From Hazenella coriacea (GTDB taxonomy: Bacteria > Bacillota > Bacilli > Thermoactinomycetales > Thermoactinomycetaceae): a DNA stretch of 64,000 bases. Both the position numbers and the translations under genes were made by a program. How positions within the stretch are numbered: the first letter of the stretch is position 1; the number at the start of each line of letters is the position of its first letter. The notes under the pieces are model-generated. The model had not been told where the DNA came from, made no database searches, and saw only the letters and a program-made list of their open reading frames with translations. The stretch covers positions 55,711-119,710 of the forward strand of contig NZ_SMAG01000008.1 of NCBI RefSeq assembly GCF_004341825.1, read 5' to 3'. Of the stretch, positions 28,237 through 36,751 are shown one piece after another.

Positions 28237-30539
28237 TAGATTCTCACCTTTTCTTCCACGACAATAGTCTCCGCTGTTGGATTAATACTTCTTACATCTT
28301 CTTGGTTTTTTGGTAATTCATTTTTTAACCAAGTAAGCCCTTCGTGTATATAAGTTGGTACTTTTAGTTCATTTGGGTCTTCAAAGTAGATTAGATCAAG
28401 AGCAAATTCAGCTTTTTTTCCTTTTCTTAGGTCTTTGAAAAGTTGTTCACTCAATTCGGAGATTGACTCAGTATTATTAATGGCGTCTTTGAATTTTTTT
28501 ATTAACCCCTTGCCCTTGATCACTTTAAATAGGTCTATATTTTCCAAGACCAATGCATCTTCAAAAGTATATGGTAGAGCTTCTACTTCTGTACCTTCAG
28601 AATTCATGACTACTTTTATAGGAGACTGATAAGCTACTCGAACTGAAAAGCCATTGTCAAATGATATGACTTTCTCTTCATCGGGCAAATCTAATAATTC
28701 ATCTATATCAGATTTTACAGGTATCCAAGTTTTTAATGTATGATTCCTAGTTTTATATCCTTTATTTCTACAAGGCGGGGTAGTTGAATCATTTTTATCA
28801 GGATCAACTGAGTCCAAATCAGTTATTATTAAACTTGTTAAACCTAGTTGTTCGATCAATGATTTTAAAGTGTGGGCATGACTTCCACCGATTTCTAATA
28901 ATGAAATATACTTTTGGTGCAACTCGGAAAAGTGTTTTCGGATAAAATGGGGAATCAACATTCGTTCAGCTGGACCTTCTACAAGTATAGCTGCATCTGC
29001 AAAAAATAAATCACAATGAGTTGATTGAAGATATCTAGTTACAAAACGCTCCGTTTCTTCACCTTTTCCAAATACATTTGAAAGATTGACAATTGTAGAT
29101 GTTGGTACTTCCTTGTCTGCATTTGCAGGATTTCGACGAAAATAGCGCAAACATGAGAAAGGCATTTCATGAGTGATATGACTTGAATGTGTACTAACAA
29201 TTAATTGTGTTGTAAAGTTATTTTTCTGTTTTAGATTTTCATGATTACGTAGAACTTTGTAAGCTTGACGGATAAACACTTGTTGAACTTGTGCATGAAG
29301 ATGTGCTTCAGGTTCTTCGATCAACACAATATGTAATGGTGGGATAAAAAAAATATCTTTATCAATCGGATTTTTTTTAGCAACTTTCCCTACTCTCATC
29401 CATTCATCCCTAAATTCTACTAATTTAAATATTATAGATATTAAATTTTGATAACCTAATCCATTGTACTGTTCAGGTAATTGTAAACTGTTATTTTGGT
29501 CATTTTCAGGCATTAATTCAAATTGAATAGCTGAACTATGATTAAGTCCATCAATAGGTTTTAATTTAGTAGAAATAGTTATTTTAGGGTCAGAAAAACC
29601 GGGGTATCCCAAGCTCTCTAATTCACTAATTGGATCTTTAAAACCTTCTTTCAGTTTCTTATCAAATTCTTTTTGAGCTGATTCAATAGCTTGTATAGCA
29701 TGAATATCTGATGGATCAGGCAATTCTGTTGGATTTAAATGTGTGTTATAGTATGTGCGTAGCTGTGTTGAGAGGTTTCCAACTGGTCCACCTCTCGATC
29801 CTCCATCTTGGTTTGTTGTATTAACTGGATCAGCAAATCCTCGTTGAGCATTAATATGATGTACTAGAAATAATTTTCTAAATGGGTCTCCTTCTAGAGG
29901 TTGACTGTCAAGTGGGAGGATTTGAGGTTGGGCAATGCCGTTTTCGGGTTGTGAACATTTGGCTGGATCAAGAATATACGATTTAATCATAAATTGAGTT
30001 TGAATTTTTCTGTTTAAATAGTCCTCGAGATCTCTGGGCCACAATGATATTGATTCACCATCTTTTTCTAACTTAGCTGTAGCTAAAGTTTCTTGTACCT
30101 GCTTAATTGAATCAAGGAAATTTTTGTGAAGATCTTCAATGTTTTTGGGTTCCAATCGTAATCGAACACCAAGTAAACCTCCATCCCAATCCAAAGTTGG
30201 AATGAGGTGTGTAACATAATGAATTTCTTTTTCTTCAACTTGTAGCCATATATCCATAGTTGGTAAAAGTATTCCTAAGTTATCTTCAGAAAAATCGGGT
30301 AGCTCTTTACGATCATTGCACCATTTTTCTCCGATTTGATTAATTTTAATCCAGTTCGATATTGTAAAATCATTTATAGTAAATCCATTCTTCTTATCTA
30401 AGAATTGTATTAATGCAGTCATAGCAGATGTTTTCCCGCTATTGTTAGCCCCAACAAATAAAGTGGTCTTATCTGTAAATTCCACTCGACACGACTTTAG
30501 CTTTCTGTAATTTTGAATCTCTACAAATTTAATTTGCAT
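28236..30539 (-). CDS. OLD-family ATP-dependent endonuclease (ABC ATPase + TOPRIM), GajA-like
   Basis: 767 residues. The N-terminal ABC-type ATPase domain has Walker A GANNSGKTS near residue 31 and VLIEEPEAHLHAQ as Walker B near 405, followed by STHSSHITHEM. The C-terminal TOPRIM nuclease domain has ILVEGPAERMLIP near 515 and ITDLDSVDPD near 575, giving the acidic metal residues. It is ~190 residues longer than canonical GajA (~580), with a longer middle and C-terminal part. Predicted to nick or cut foreign DNA when nucleotide pools fall, by analogy with Gabija. First gene of the two-gene operon. Confidence 0.87.
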   Translation of the reverse strand: MQIKFVEIQNYRKLKSCRVEFTDKTTLFVGANNSGKTSAMTALIQFLDKKNGFTINDFTISNWIKINQIGEKWCNDRKELPDFSEDNLGILLPTMDIWLQVEEKEIHYVTHLIPTLDWDGGLLGVRLRLEPKNIEDLHKNFLDSIKQVQETLATAKLEKDGESISLWPRDLEDYLNRKIQTQFMIKSYILDPAKCSQPENGIAQPQILPLDSQPLEGDPFRKLFLVHHINAQRGFADPVNTTNQDGGSRGGPVGNLSTQLRTYYNTHLNPTELPDPSDIHAIQAIESAQKEFDKKLKEGFKDPISELESLGYPGFSDPKITISTKLKPIDGLNHSSAIQFELMPENDQNNSLQLPEQYNGLGYQNLISIIFKLVEFRDEWMRVGKVAKKNPIDKDIFFIPPLHIVLIEEPEAHLHAQVQQVFIRQAYKVLRNHENLKQKNNFTTQLIVSTHSSHITHEMPFSCLRYFRRNPANADKEVPTSTIVNLSNVFGKGEETERFVTRYLQSTHCDLFFADAAILVEGPAERMLIPHFIRKHFSELHQKYISLLEIGGSHAHTLKSLIEQLGLTSLIITDLDSVDPDKNDSTTPPCRNKGYKTRNHTLKTWIPVKSDIDELLDLPDEEKVISFDNGFSVRVAYQSPIKVVMNSEGTEVEALPYTFEDALVLENIDLFKVIKGKGLIKKFKDAINNTESISELSEQLFKDLRKGKKAEFALDLIYFEDPNELKVPTYIHEGLTWLKNELPKNQEDVRSINPTAETIVVEEKVRI

Positions 30540-30784
30540 CTATTATCCTCCTATGCCTTCACGTCTAATCCCCTAAAAATTAATTAATTACTTATAATTA
30601 ACCACATAATGAATATATAATCAATTAATCAAGGCTATATTTAATGAGATTAATAAATATTTATATCTCTGCAGTGCCGATTGAGCTTTCTTATTTGCTT
30701 TGATACATTATAGATATATTTAATAATTATAGGAGTTCGTTCTATTCATTGATTTTAGAGTTAAGTAAAGGAGGAAGTAAAAAA

Positions 30785-32653
30785 TTGATTTTAAGAAAAC
30801 TTACATTGAGGAACTTTAGAGGCTACAAAGAATGTGAGATAAATTTTTCAAGAGACATTACAGCTATTATTGGTAAGAATGATATAGGTAAATCTACTAT
30901 TTTAGAAGCTTTAGAGGTGTTTTTTGCAGATGCTCCGCATAAATTATTGGATGTTTCAGATTTATGTATAACAACACAGGAAGATATAATTGAAATTACT
31001 ACCTATTTTGAACTACTTGAAGATGAGAATGAAGTCATTATTGATTCCAGTCATCCTACGGATTTTAAGAAAGAAAACTTGTTGAATGAGGAAGGATTAC
31101 TTGAAATAAAATTATCTGTGAAGGTTGATAGGAATGCTTCAACAATAACTTCTGGATCTGTGACTAGAAGTTTGTTAGCGTATTATCCAAAGGTTTTCAG
31201 TAAGAAACCATTAATTACTCTAAATAATTCTGCTTTAAAGAAGCTTATAACTGATGAAATTAAGTCTAAATATACAGATCTCAATCTAACAATTAATGCA
31301 ACAATTAGATCTGCTTTATATCGAGATGCTATAACTTCAAATCCCGAGAAAGAAATGGTAGAAATTAACATCGGCGAGATTGAGAATCAAAAAAAAGCTT
31401 GGGAAAAAATTAAATTGGTATTACCTATCTACCAATTGTTCAAAGTAGATAGATCTAATAGTGATAAAGATAAAGACGTGCAAGACCCAATTAAAATGGT
31501 TGTAGCAGAATCAGTAAAAGGTATAGAAAAAGAGTTTTACGCTATGGCTAGAAATGTTGAAAAACAAGTAAAGGAAGTGCTAGAAAATACTATAGAAAAG
31601 TTGAAAGAGTTCCCACAATTTTCGGGAGTAAGTTTAACACCTAATATGAATATAGGGAAATTAGATTCGCTTTTTTCGTTCAATATAGATACTGATAATG
31701 GGATTCCTTTAAATAAGAGAGGAAGTGGGATAAGACGATTAGTACTACTAAGTTATTTTCGAGCCGAGGCAGATAGGGTATTAAAAAATTCCGAAAAGAG
31801 TAGTGTTATTTATGCAATTGAAGAACCAGAAACAAGTCAACATCCAGACTTTCAGAAAATGATAATAGAATCATTAATTAAGATAGCTCGTGCTGACAAG
31901 CGACAAGTTTTTATTACAACACATAGTCCGGAAGTGGCAGGCTTCTTTGAAATAGAGGATATAAATTTAATTGAGAGAAAAGGTGGTTATCCTGTCATAT
32001 GTGCATTAGATCATAATCAAAAGGCTGATAAGATAATAGAAACTTTGGGCCAACTCCCTTCAATATCTAGTAAAGTTGTTATGTTTGTAGAGGGGGAAAA
32101 TGATATTCGGTTTATTAGAGCAATCGGGCAGCTCCCTACGTTTAAGAGTATAATTGACATTGAAAAAGATGTTTCAATCATGCCTACAAATGGTGGGCAA
32201 TTGGTTAATATCATTAAAAAAAGGTATTTGAAGAACATTGATGTTCCAGAATTTCACTTCTATGATTCTGATGTTCAACCTTATATAGATGCGGTTAATG
32301 AGATGAATCAAGATGTGAATGGGTCGAGGATGGGTTTTTGTACTAATTATAATATGCTAGAAAACTATGTGCCAACTAATAGAATAAATGAATTTTTTAA
32401 TACAGAAATAGAAGATTCAAAAACAATAGATATTGTATCTGAATTAAAAAGTATTTTAAAGAAATGGAATGATAAACAAATAAAGGCTAAACTAAATGAA
32501 GACGTTATGAAAAATGTGCTTGAGGAGGATTTGGAGAAACATGGTGTATTTGAAGAACTAAAAGATATTTTTGTTGTTTTGAATCACTTAAAGAACAAAA
32601 ACTTTTCTGATGCTCAGAGTATAGTTAACAAAAGAATGTTGGTTCATTTATAA
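30785..32653 (+). CDS. solo OLD-family ATPase with TOPRIM domain
   Basis: 622 residues from the TTG at 30785, which follows AAAGGAGGA; the frame is open to 30749. Domains: ABC ATPase with Walker A IGKNDIGKST near 30, YAIEEPETSQHP near 348, ITTHSPEVAGFF; then a TOPRIM domain with MFVEGENDIRF near 434 and HFYDSDVQPY near 492. No helicase lies on its side. It is transcribed away from the GajAB-like pair across 245 bp of very AT-rich DNA. Probably a separate defence ATPase/nuclease; the trigger and target are unknown. Confidence 0.83.
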   Translation: MILRKLTLRNFRGYKECEINFSRDITAIIGKNDIGKSTILEALEVFFADAPHKLLDVSDLCITTQEDIIEITTYFELLEDENEVIIDSSHPTDFKKENLLNEEGLLEIKLSVKVDRNASTITSGSVTRSLLAYYPKVFSKKPLITLNNSALKKLITDEIKSKYTDLNLTINATIRSALYRDAITSNPEKEMVEINIGEIENQKKAWEKIKLVLPIYQLFKVDRSNSDKDKDVQDPIKMVVAESVKGIEKEFYAMARNVEKQVKEVLENTIEKLKEFPQFSGVSLTPNMNIGKLDSLFSFNIDTDNGIPLNKRGSGIRRLVLLSYFRAEADRVLKNSEKSSVIYAIEEPETSQHPDFQKMIIESLIKIARADKRQVFITTHSPEVAGFFEIEDINLIERKGGYPVICALDHNQKADKIIETLGQLPSISSKVVMFVEGENDIRFIRAIGQLPTFKSIIDIEKDVSIMPTNGGQLVNIIKKRYLKNIDVPEFHFYDSDVQPYIDAVNEMNQDVNGSRMGFCTNYNMLENYVPTNRINEFFNTEIEDSKTIDIVSELKSILKKWNDKQIKAKLNEDVMKNVLEEDLEKHGVFEELKDIFVVLNHLKNKNFSDAQSIVNKRMLVHL

Positions 32654-32827
32654 CACTCAGGATCTCAATTTTTAAAAATTATCTAATTAGCAAAAAAGGA
32701 AAATCACCTATAGATATAAACATACATAACTGTGAAATGATATTAGGTATAGCGAAACCTATGTAAAGATTCTTCATTAAAATCATAAAGAAACAACCTC
32801 ATTGGCGATTGTCATCTTATCAACATA

Positions 32828-32857
32828 TTGACACTTCCAATAACTTCACTCTCTAAT
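32828..32857 (+). promoter_or_regulatory. promoter of the orphan T-box leader
   Basis: TTGACA at 32828 and TCTAAT at 32852 (18-nt spacer), homologous to the phhA promoter at 46235, where the -10 is a perfect TATAAT. Confidence 0.65.
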
Positions 32858-32859
32858 GA

Positions 32860-33132
32860 ATAAACAACAATGTTATACTTTAGAGCGTTGAATCCAGTAA
32901 TGCTTAGGATTGTTATCCCAGAGAGTTGATGGTGGATGCGAATCAGTACAGATCTAAGCATGAAGTACAGTGTTGGAGTTTCTTTTTCGTAGTGAGGACA
33001 AGTGTCTTTATGAAGGGAAAGAACGTAAGTAAAGCCGTTATCTGAAATAAAGTGGTGAGCAGATTGATGCTCGCAACTAGGGTGGTACCGTGAATTTACA
33101 TATTCGTCCCTACTGATGGTTCCAGTAGGGAC
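32860..33132 (+). ncRNA. orphan T-box leader, Tyr-type specifier
   Basis: Homologous to the three T-box leaders before phhA: stem I with AGAGAG bulge, specifier-loop TAC at 32966-32968 (Tyr codon), T-box GGGTGGTACCGTG at 33080 (one change from CCGCG) and terminator GTCCCTACTG / CCAGTAGGGAC at 33106-33132. Only three T residues follow the terminator, because the sequence switches there into the groEL fragment. No gene is left for it to control. Confidence 0.85.
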
Positions 33133-33135
33133 TTT

Positions 33136-33456
33136 ATCAAACGTGCATTGGAAGAGCCAGTACGTCAAATCTCCCACAACGCAGGTCTTGAAGGATCCGT
33201 TGTTGTTGAGCGTCTGAAAAAAGAAGACCTCGGAATCGGCTTCAATGCTCGTACTGGGGAATGGGTCAACATGATGGAATCTGGAATCGTAGACCCAGCT
33301 AAAGTAACTCGTTCCGCACTTCAAAATGCAGCGTCTGTAGCAGCGATGGTTCTTACCACTGAAGCTGTAGTGGCTGACAAACCAGAAGAAAACGCTGGTG
33401 GTGCTCCAGACATGGGCGCTATGGGCGGAATGGGTGGCATGGGCGGCATGATGTAA
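33136..33456 (+). pseudogene. groEL': 321-bp duplicate of the groEL 3' end
   Basis: Identical to 24637-24957 except for three silent changes (Ala, Thr and Gly codons) and with no gaps, ending at the same TAA. It lacks a start codon with a ribosome site and all of the ATP-binding part. Sequence before and after it is unrelated to groEL's surroundings: a T-box terminator upstream, a new segment downstream. Confidence 0.95.
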
Positions 33457-33557
33457 GGAAAACTCTAAACCTCTGATTTACCAAGGGTTAGAGCAACTTT
33501 CATCAAACCGTGGTCATTTTATTGGTCATAAGTGCCAATAAATCACTCTAAATACGG

Positions 33558-33600
33558 AGGCCTTTCATCAATTCGCTGAATTGTTGAGAGGCCTTTTTTC
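33558..33600 (+). terminator. hairpin terminator downstream of the groEL fragment
   Basis: AGGCCTTTCATCAATTC pairs with GAATTGTTGAGAGGCCT with small internal mismatches, followed by TTTTTTC. Confidence 0.8.
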
Positions 33601-33790
33601 TAATCTTCGTTTGCCTGTTCTACACTTCTTACAGCCGGTCTGCCCCCGTTGTTCGATGTTTTGGCGTAGTGCTCCATTCATGACCTCTTCTACATCTCCA
33701 TAGTCGATGTTATCTCCTCAGAAGGCTGAGGATTTGCGTCCTTTTTTCATAATAGGGCCAGTTTGTTGAGTGGAATTGTTATAAAATTAT
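33601..33790. other. gap without recognised gene
   Basis: The minus strand has a short open stretch containing DNIDYGDVEEVMNG and CKKCRTGKR but no start with a ribosome site. It may be a gene remnant; I do not recognise it. Confidence 0.3.
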
Positions 33791-33824
33791 AAGGGATGTG
33801 AATTTTATTAAGAAGGAGGAGCAA

Positions 33825-33989
33825 ATGAGGAAAGCAGATTGGTATTGGTTTTTTATATTCATTGTGATGATGACAACTGTGGGCTTTCTTTTGTTTGACA
33901 ATATAGCTTCAAAGCTCATTTTTGGAATTGCTGTTGGTGGTATAATGGGTTGGATATTTGCCAAGAAATCTAGAAAAAAAGAATATTAA
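33825..33989 (+). CDS. small two-helix membrane protein, unknown
   Basis: A 54-residue protein starting MRKADWYWFF with two hydrophobic segments (about residues 8-26 and 30-46) and a basic tail KKSRKKEY. The strong site AAGGAGGAG precedes the ATG at 33825. The stop overlaps the next small ORF by 4 nt (TTAATGA), so the two look like an operon. Not recognised. Confidence 0.55.
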   Translation: MRKADWYWFFIFIVMMTTVGFLLFDNIASKLIFGIAVGGIMGWIFAKKSRKKEY

Positions 33990-34171
33990 TGAGATTGAAG
34001 CTCCTCATATTGATGGAAGAAGCAAGAAGGGAACTCGAGTATGTTAGATACTTACCTGGAACTCCTTTTGAACAAATTAGAACCTTAACGAAAAACATGC
34101 TTGATGAGAACAATATGTTTGCCTTTTTTGACAAAATAACCCCATTGTTATATTTTTTGATGGGAAAGTGA
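33989..34171 (+). CDS. small helical protein, possibly Spo0E-like
   Basis: 60 residues. The helical pattern MEEARRELEYV, a turn, then EQIRTLTKNMLDEN resembles the two-helix Spo0E family of aspartyl-phosphate phosphatases, whose signature ends in SQxLD; here the serine-glutamine is replaced. The resemblance is weak. If right, it would act on a phosphorelay such as Spo0A. Coupled to the preceding small membrane protein. Confidence 0.4.
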   Translation: MRLKLLILMEEARRELEYVRYLPGTPFEQIRTLTKNMLDENNMFAFFDKITPLLYFLMGK

Positions 34172-34216
34172 AAACTAGTTTTTGCGGTTGTTTTAGAGGA
34201 TTTTAAAGGCTAACTT

Positions 34217-34240
34217 ATGGGCGGCATGATGTCATCTAGC
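34217..34240 (+). repeat. right direct repeat: remnant of the groEL stop-codon region
   Basis: ATGGGCGGCATGATGT followed by C and ATCTAGC, 23 of 24 identical to 24940-24963. The following DNA (AAAGCC, then a hairpin containing ACCTCTCGTAAG) also resembles what follows groEL, so this may be the ancestral groEL downstream region. Confidence 0.75.
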
Positions 34241-34321
34241 ATCATAAAGCCTTGATCTATAGGGGTTTGAATAACTCTTTATCAAACTCCGTTTAAGCGA
34301 CTATCAATGATGTATGATCAA

Positions 34322-34364
34322 AGACCTCTCGTAAGTTCAGTGAACTTACGAAAGGTCTTTTCTT
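34322..34364 (+). terminator. terminator resembling that of groEL
   Basis: AGACCTCTCGTAAGTTCA pairs with TGAACTTACGAAAGGTCT (one mismatch), then TTTTCTTC. The left arm shares ACCTCTCGTAAG with the groESL terminator at 25007. Confidence 0.9.
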
Positions 34365-34530
34365 CAATTTAGCAGCTTTAAATCTCGAACTTATCAAAAA
34401 CGCAGCTGAAATAGGCTACTGTCGGTTTCATTTTGCATCAACACAAAGATATTAAAATAAAAAGAGAAATGGCTACCCATCCACCATTAATTTGGCATAT
34501 AATAAACATTAACATATTATATTTGCAAAT

Positions 34531-34559
34531 AAACAAACATAATATCTATTTGTTTGTTT
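34531..34559. promoter_or_regulatory. inverted repeat upstream of the DUF2087 regulator, possible operator
   Basis: AAACAAACA and TGTTTGTTT, 11-nt spacer, 29 nt before the start of the regulator gene in AT-rich DNA. Possibly an autoregulatory site. Confidence 0.4.
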
Positions 34560-34587
34560 TATAGGCGTGGTAGGAAGTGTTATAACA

Positions 34588-35334
34588 GTGGAAATATCGA
34601 ATAGGTTTTGGAATGCCTCTTTGGAAGAGCTGAAAAGTGGATATATTCAAGAGAGAGATTCATTTACATGCTTACTATGCGGGGAAAAAATAGAGAAAGG
34701 GATGGTCTATCCTTATGAAAATAGATTTTACGAAGCTGAAAGATTTATGCGGATCCATATAGAAAGGACTCATCAATCTGTATTTGACTATTTACTTGGG
34801 ATGGATAAGAAACTCACAGGTCTTACTGAACATCAAAAGAGCCTTTTAGCCCTTTTTTACCGGGGGAAAAATGATAAAGAAATTCAAGAAGCATTAGGCA
34901 TTGGAAGTACTTCTACCATTCGTCATCACCGTTTTGCATTAAAAGAAAAGGAACGACAGGCAAAAACCTTTTTAGCTATGATGGAATTACTAAAAGAAAA
35001 AGATGATCACGCACCCGCTTTTGTACCCGTGCATAAAACGGCCACAATGGTAGATGAAAGGTATAACATGACTGAAGGTGAACAAGAGGGAATTATCAAA
35101 CAATATTTTTCAGAAGGGTCTTTGACTAAGTTTCCTCCAAAGGAAAAACAAAGGCTTGTAATCCTTCGTGAAATTTCTAAGGCTTTACAAGCAGATTATC
35201 ACTATGATGAACGAGAGTTAAATCAAATTTTAAAAAGCTATTATGAGGATTATGCTTTGATCAGAAGATATTTAATTGAATATGGATTCCTTGACCGCAA
35301 ACCGGATGGAAGTATGTATTGGTTAAAAAAATGA
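34588..35334 (+). CDS. DUF2087-type transcriptional regulator with zinc-ribbon-like N terminus
   Basis: 248 residues from the GTG at 34588 (AGGAAGTG upstream). An N-terminal zinc-finger-like stretch (TCLLCGEKIEKG, then HIERTH), a helix-turn-helix (RGKNDKEIQEALGIGSTSTIRHHRF near 95) and a C-terminal DUF2087 domain (LTKFPPKEKQRLVIL, DYALIRRYLIEYGFLDR, GSMYW). DUF2087 is common in regulators of low-GC Gram-positives. It is followed 22 nt later by a GIY-YIG protein, a frequent partner. Confidence 0.82.
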   Translation: MEISNRFWNASLEELKSGYIQERDSFTCLLCGEKIEKGMVYPYENRFYEAERFMRIHIERTHQSVFDYLLGMDKKLTGLTEHQKSLLALFYRGKNDKEIQEALGIGSTSTIRHHRFALKEKERQAKTFLAMMELLKEKDDHAPAFVPVHKTATMVDERYNMTEGEQEGIIKQYFSEGSLTKFPPKEKQRLVILREISKALQADYHYDERELNQILKSYYEDYALIRRYLIEYGFLDRKPDGSMYWLKK

Positions 35335-35356
35335 ATAGATAACAGTAGGTGAAAAA

Positions 35357-35707
35357 ATGGATCGTAAAAAAGAGTTAAAACAACAGTTTAAAGAAACATC
35401 TGTTCAAGCAGGAATTTATCAGATAAAGAATACGATTAACAATAAAATATTGGTTGGAAGTACGAAAAACTTTAAAACCTTAAACGGAATAAAATTTATG
35501 CTCGAAACAAATAGATATACCCCCAACAAAGAGTTGCAAAAAGAATGGAACCAGTACGGAAAAGATGCTTTCACATTTGACATACTGGAAAAATTAAAAA
35601 AGAAGGATGACCCTTACTTTAACGAGAAGGAAGCTCTCTCAGAAATCGAAGAAAAATGGTTAGAAAAGTTACAACCTTATGGCGAACGAGGTTACAACCG
35701 AAAATAG
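35357..35707 (+). CDS. GIY-YIG family nuclease-like protein
   Basis: A 116-residue protein with the GIY-YIG motif in the form AGIYQIKNTINNKILVGST at residues 18-36, where the second half is ILVG instead of YIG, then an asparagine-rich helix region and the late glutamate in EIEEKWLEKL. The family includes homing and repair nucleases; this small form next to DUF2087 regulators is uncharacterised. The ATG follows GGTGAAA. Likely in one operon with the regulator. Confidence 0.82.
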   Translation: MDRKKELKQQFKETSVQAGIYQIKNTINNKILVGSTKNFKTLNGIKFMLETNRYTPNKELQKEWNQYGKDAFTFDILEKLKKKDDPYFNEKEALSEIEEKWLEKLQPYGERGYNRK

Positions 35708-35746
35708 CCGATAAAGCATTATAATGGAAATTGTGAGGTGAAGTGA

Positions 35747-36475
35747 ATGCTGGAACAAATCGATCATAAGAAAGCCCAATTAGATCAATTACGTCCTTTA
35801 CCTAAATATATGGTGAAAAGCTTACGGGAAAAGCTGTTATTAGAATGGACATACAATACAAATGCGATTGAAGGTAATACACTGACGTTGAATGAAACGA
35901 AAGTGGTATTAGAAGGAATTACAGTCGGTGGCAAGACGCTCCGAGAGCATTTAGAGGTGATCAACCATCGGGATGCAATTGCTTATGTCGAAGAAATTGT
36001 ACAAAAGGAAGAACCGTTATCTGAATGGCAGATTAAAAATATACATAGACTTGTGCTAAAAGGTATTGATGATCAATACGCTGGAGTTTACCGCGACCAG
36101 CAAGTATTTATTGCTGGAGCCAAACATACGCCGCCTGCGCATTATTTAATCAAAGAACAAATGGAAAGTTTAATGGAATGGTATGAACAAGAAGGACAGG
36201 TTCTTCATCCTGTAAAGCGTGGAGCAATGTTACATGCGATCTTCGTTGGTATTCATCCGTTTATCGATGGAAATGGACGAACCTCAAGGCTTCTATTGAA
36301 CCTAGAATTAATGAAAGGTGGCTTTCCGCCTGTTATTATTAAAGTAGAAAATCGTTTGGCATATTATGAAGCATTAGATCAGGCTAATACAAATAAAGAC
36401 TATACAGATTTCATTGAGCTAGTGGAAAAAGAAGTGAATGATTCATTAGATTTATATTTGAGTGCGTTGAGGTGA
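35747..36475 (+). CDS. Fic-domain protein, class II (N-terminal inhibitory helix)
   Basis: 242 residues. The catalytic motif HPFIDGNGRTSR lies near residue 169 and is complete, so AMP transfer to target proteins is expected. TNAIEG near residue 42 fits the inhibitory motif (S/T)xxxE(G/N) with the glutamate that blocks ATP binding until released. The target is unknown. Fic proteins often form toxin-antitoxin or host-takeover modules; here no separate antitoxin is seen, in line with the built-in inhibitor. GAGGTGA precedes the ATG. Confidence 0.9.
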   Translation: MLEQIDHKKAQLDQLRPLPKYMVKSLREKLLLEWTYNTNAIEGNTLTLNETKVVLEGITVGGKTLREHLEVINHRDAIAYVEEIVQKEEPLSEWQIKNIHRLVLKGIDDQYAGVYRDQQVFIAGAKHTPPAHYLIKEQMESLMEWYEQEGQVLHPVKRGAMLHAIFVGIHPFIDGNGRTSRLLLNLELMKGGFPPVIIKVENRLAYYEALDQANTNKDYTDFIELVEKEVNDSLDLYLSALR

Positions 36476-36751
36476 AGGGTGTTTTAAATGACTAAGCCTA
36501 TCAGTGATTCTCCGACCCAGGGGAATCCTATTTTTTTGTATCTTTCCTAGATTTCTTTTATTTCTACTCCTACTTTTATTAGAAGAGATGTGTGAGGATG
36601 CCTAAAGCTAGACTGAATCAGCATCTAACCATCATCTCATGTAATTCTTAAAAAATACACAAAGTAATGATTGACTAAGTATTTTCAGAATGATATGATG
36701 TAATTATTGTTAAGTAATTTTAAAGAAATACTTTTTCGAAGAGGACGGGAT

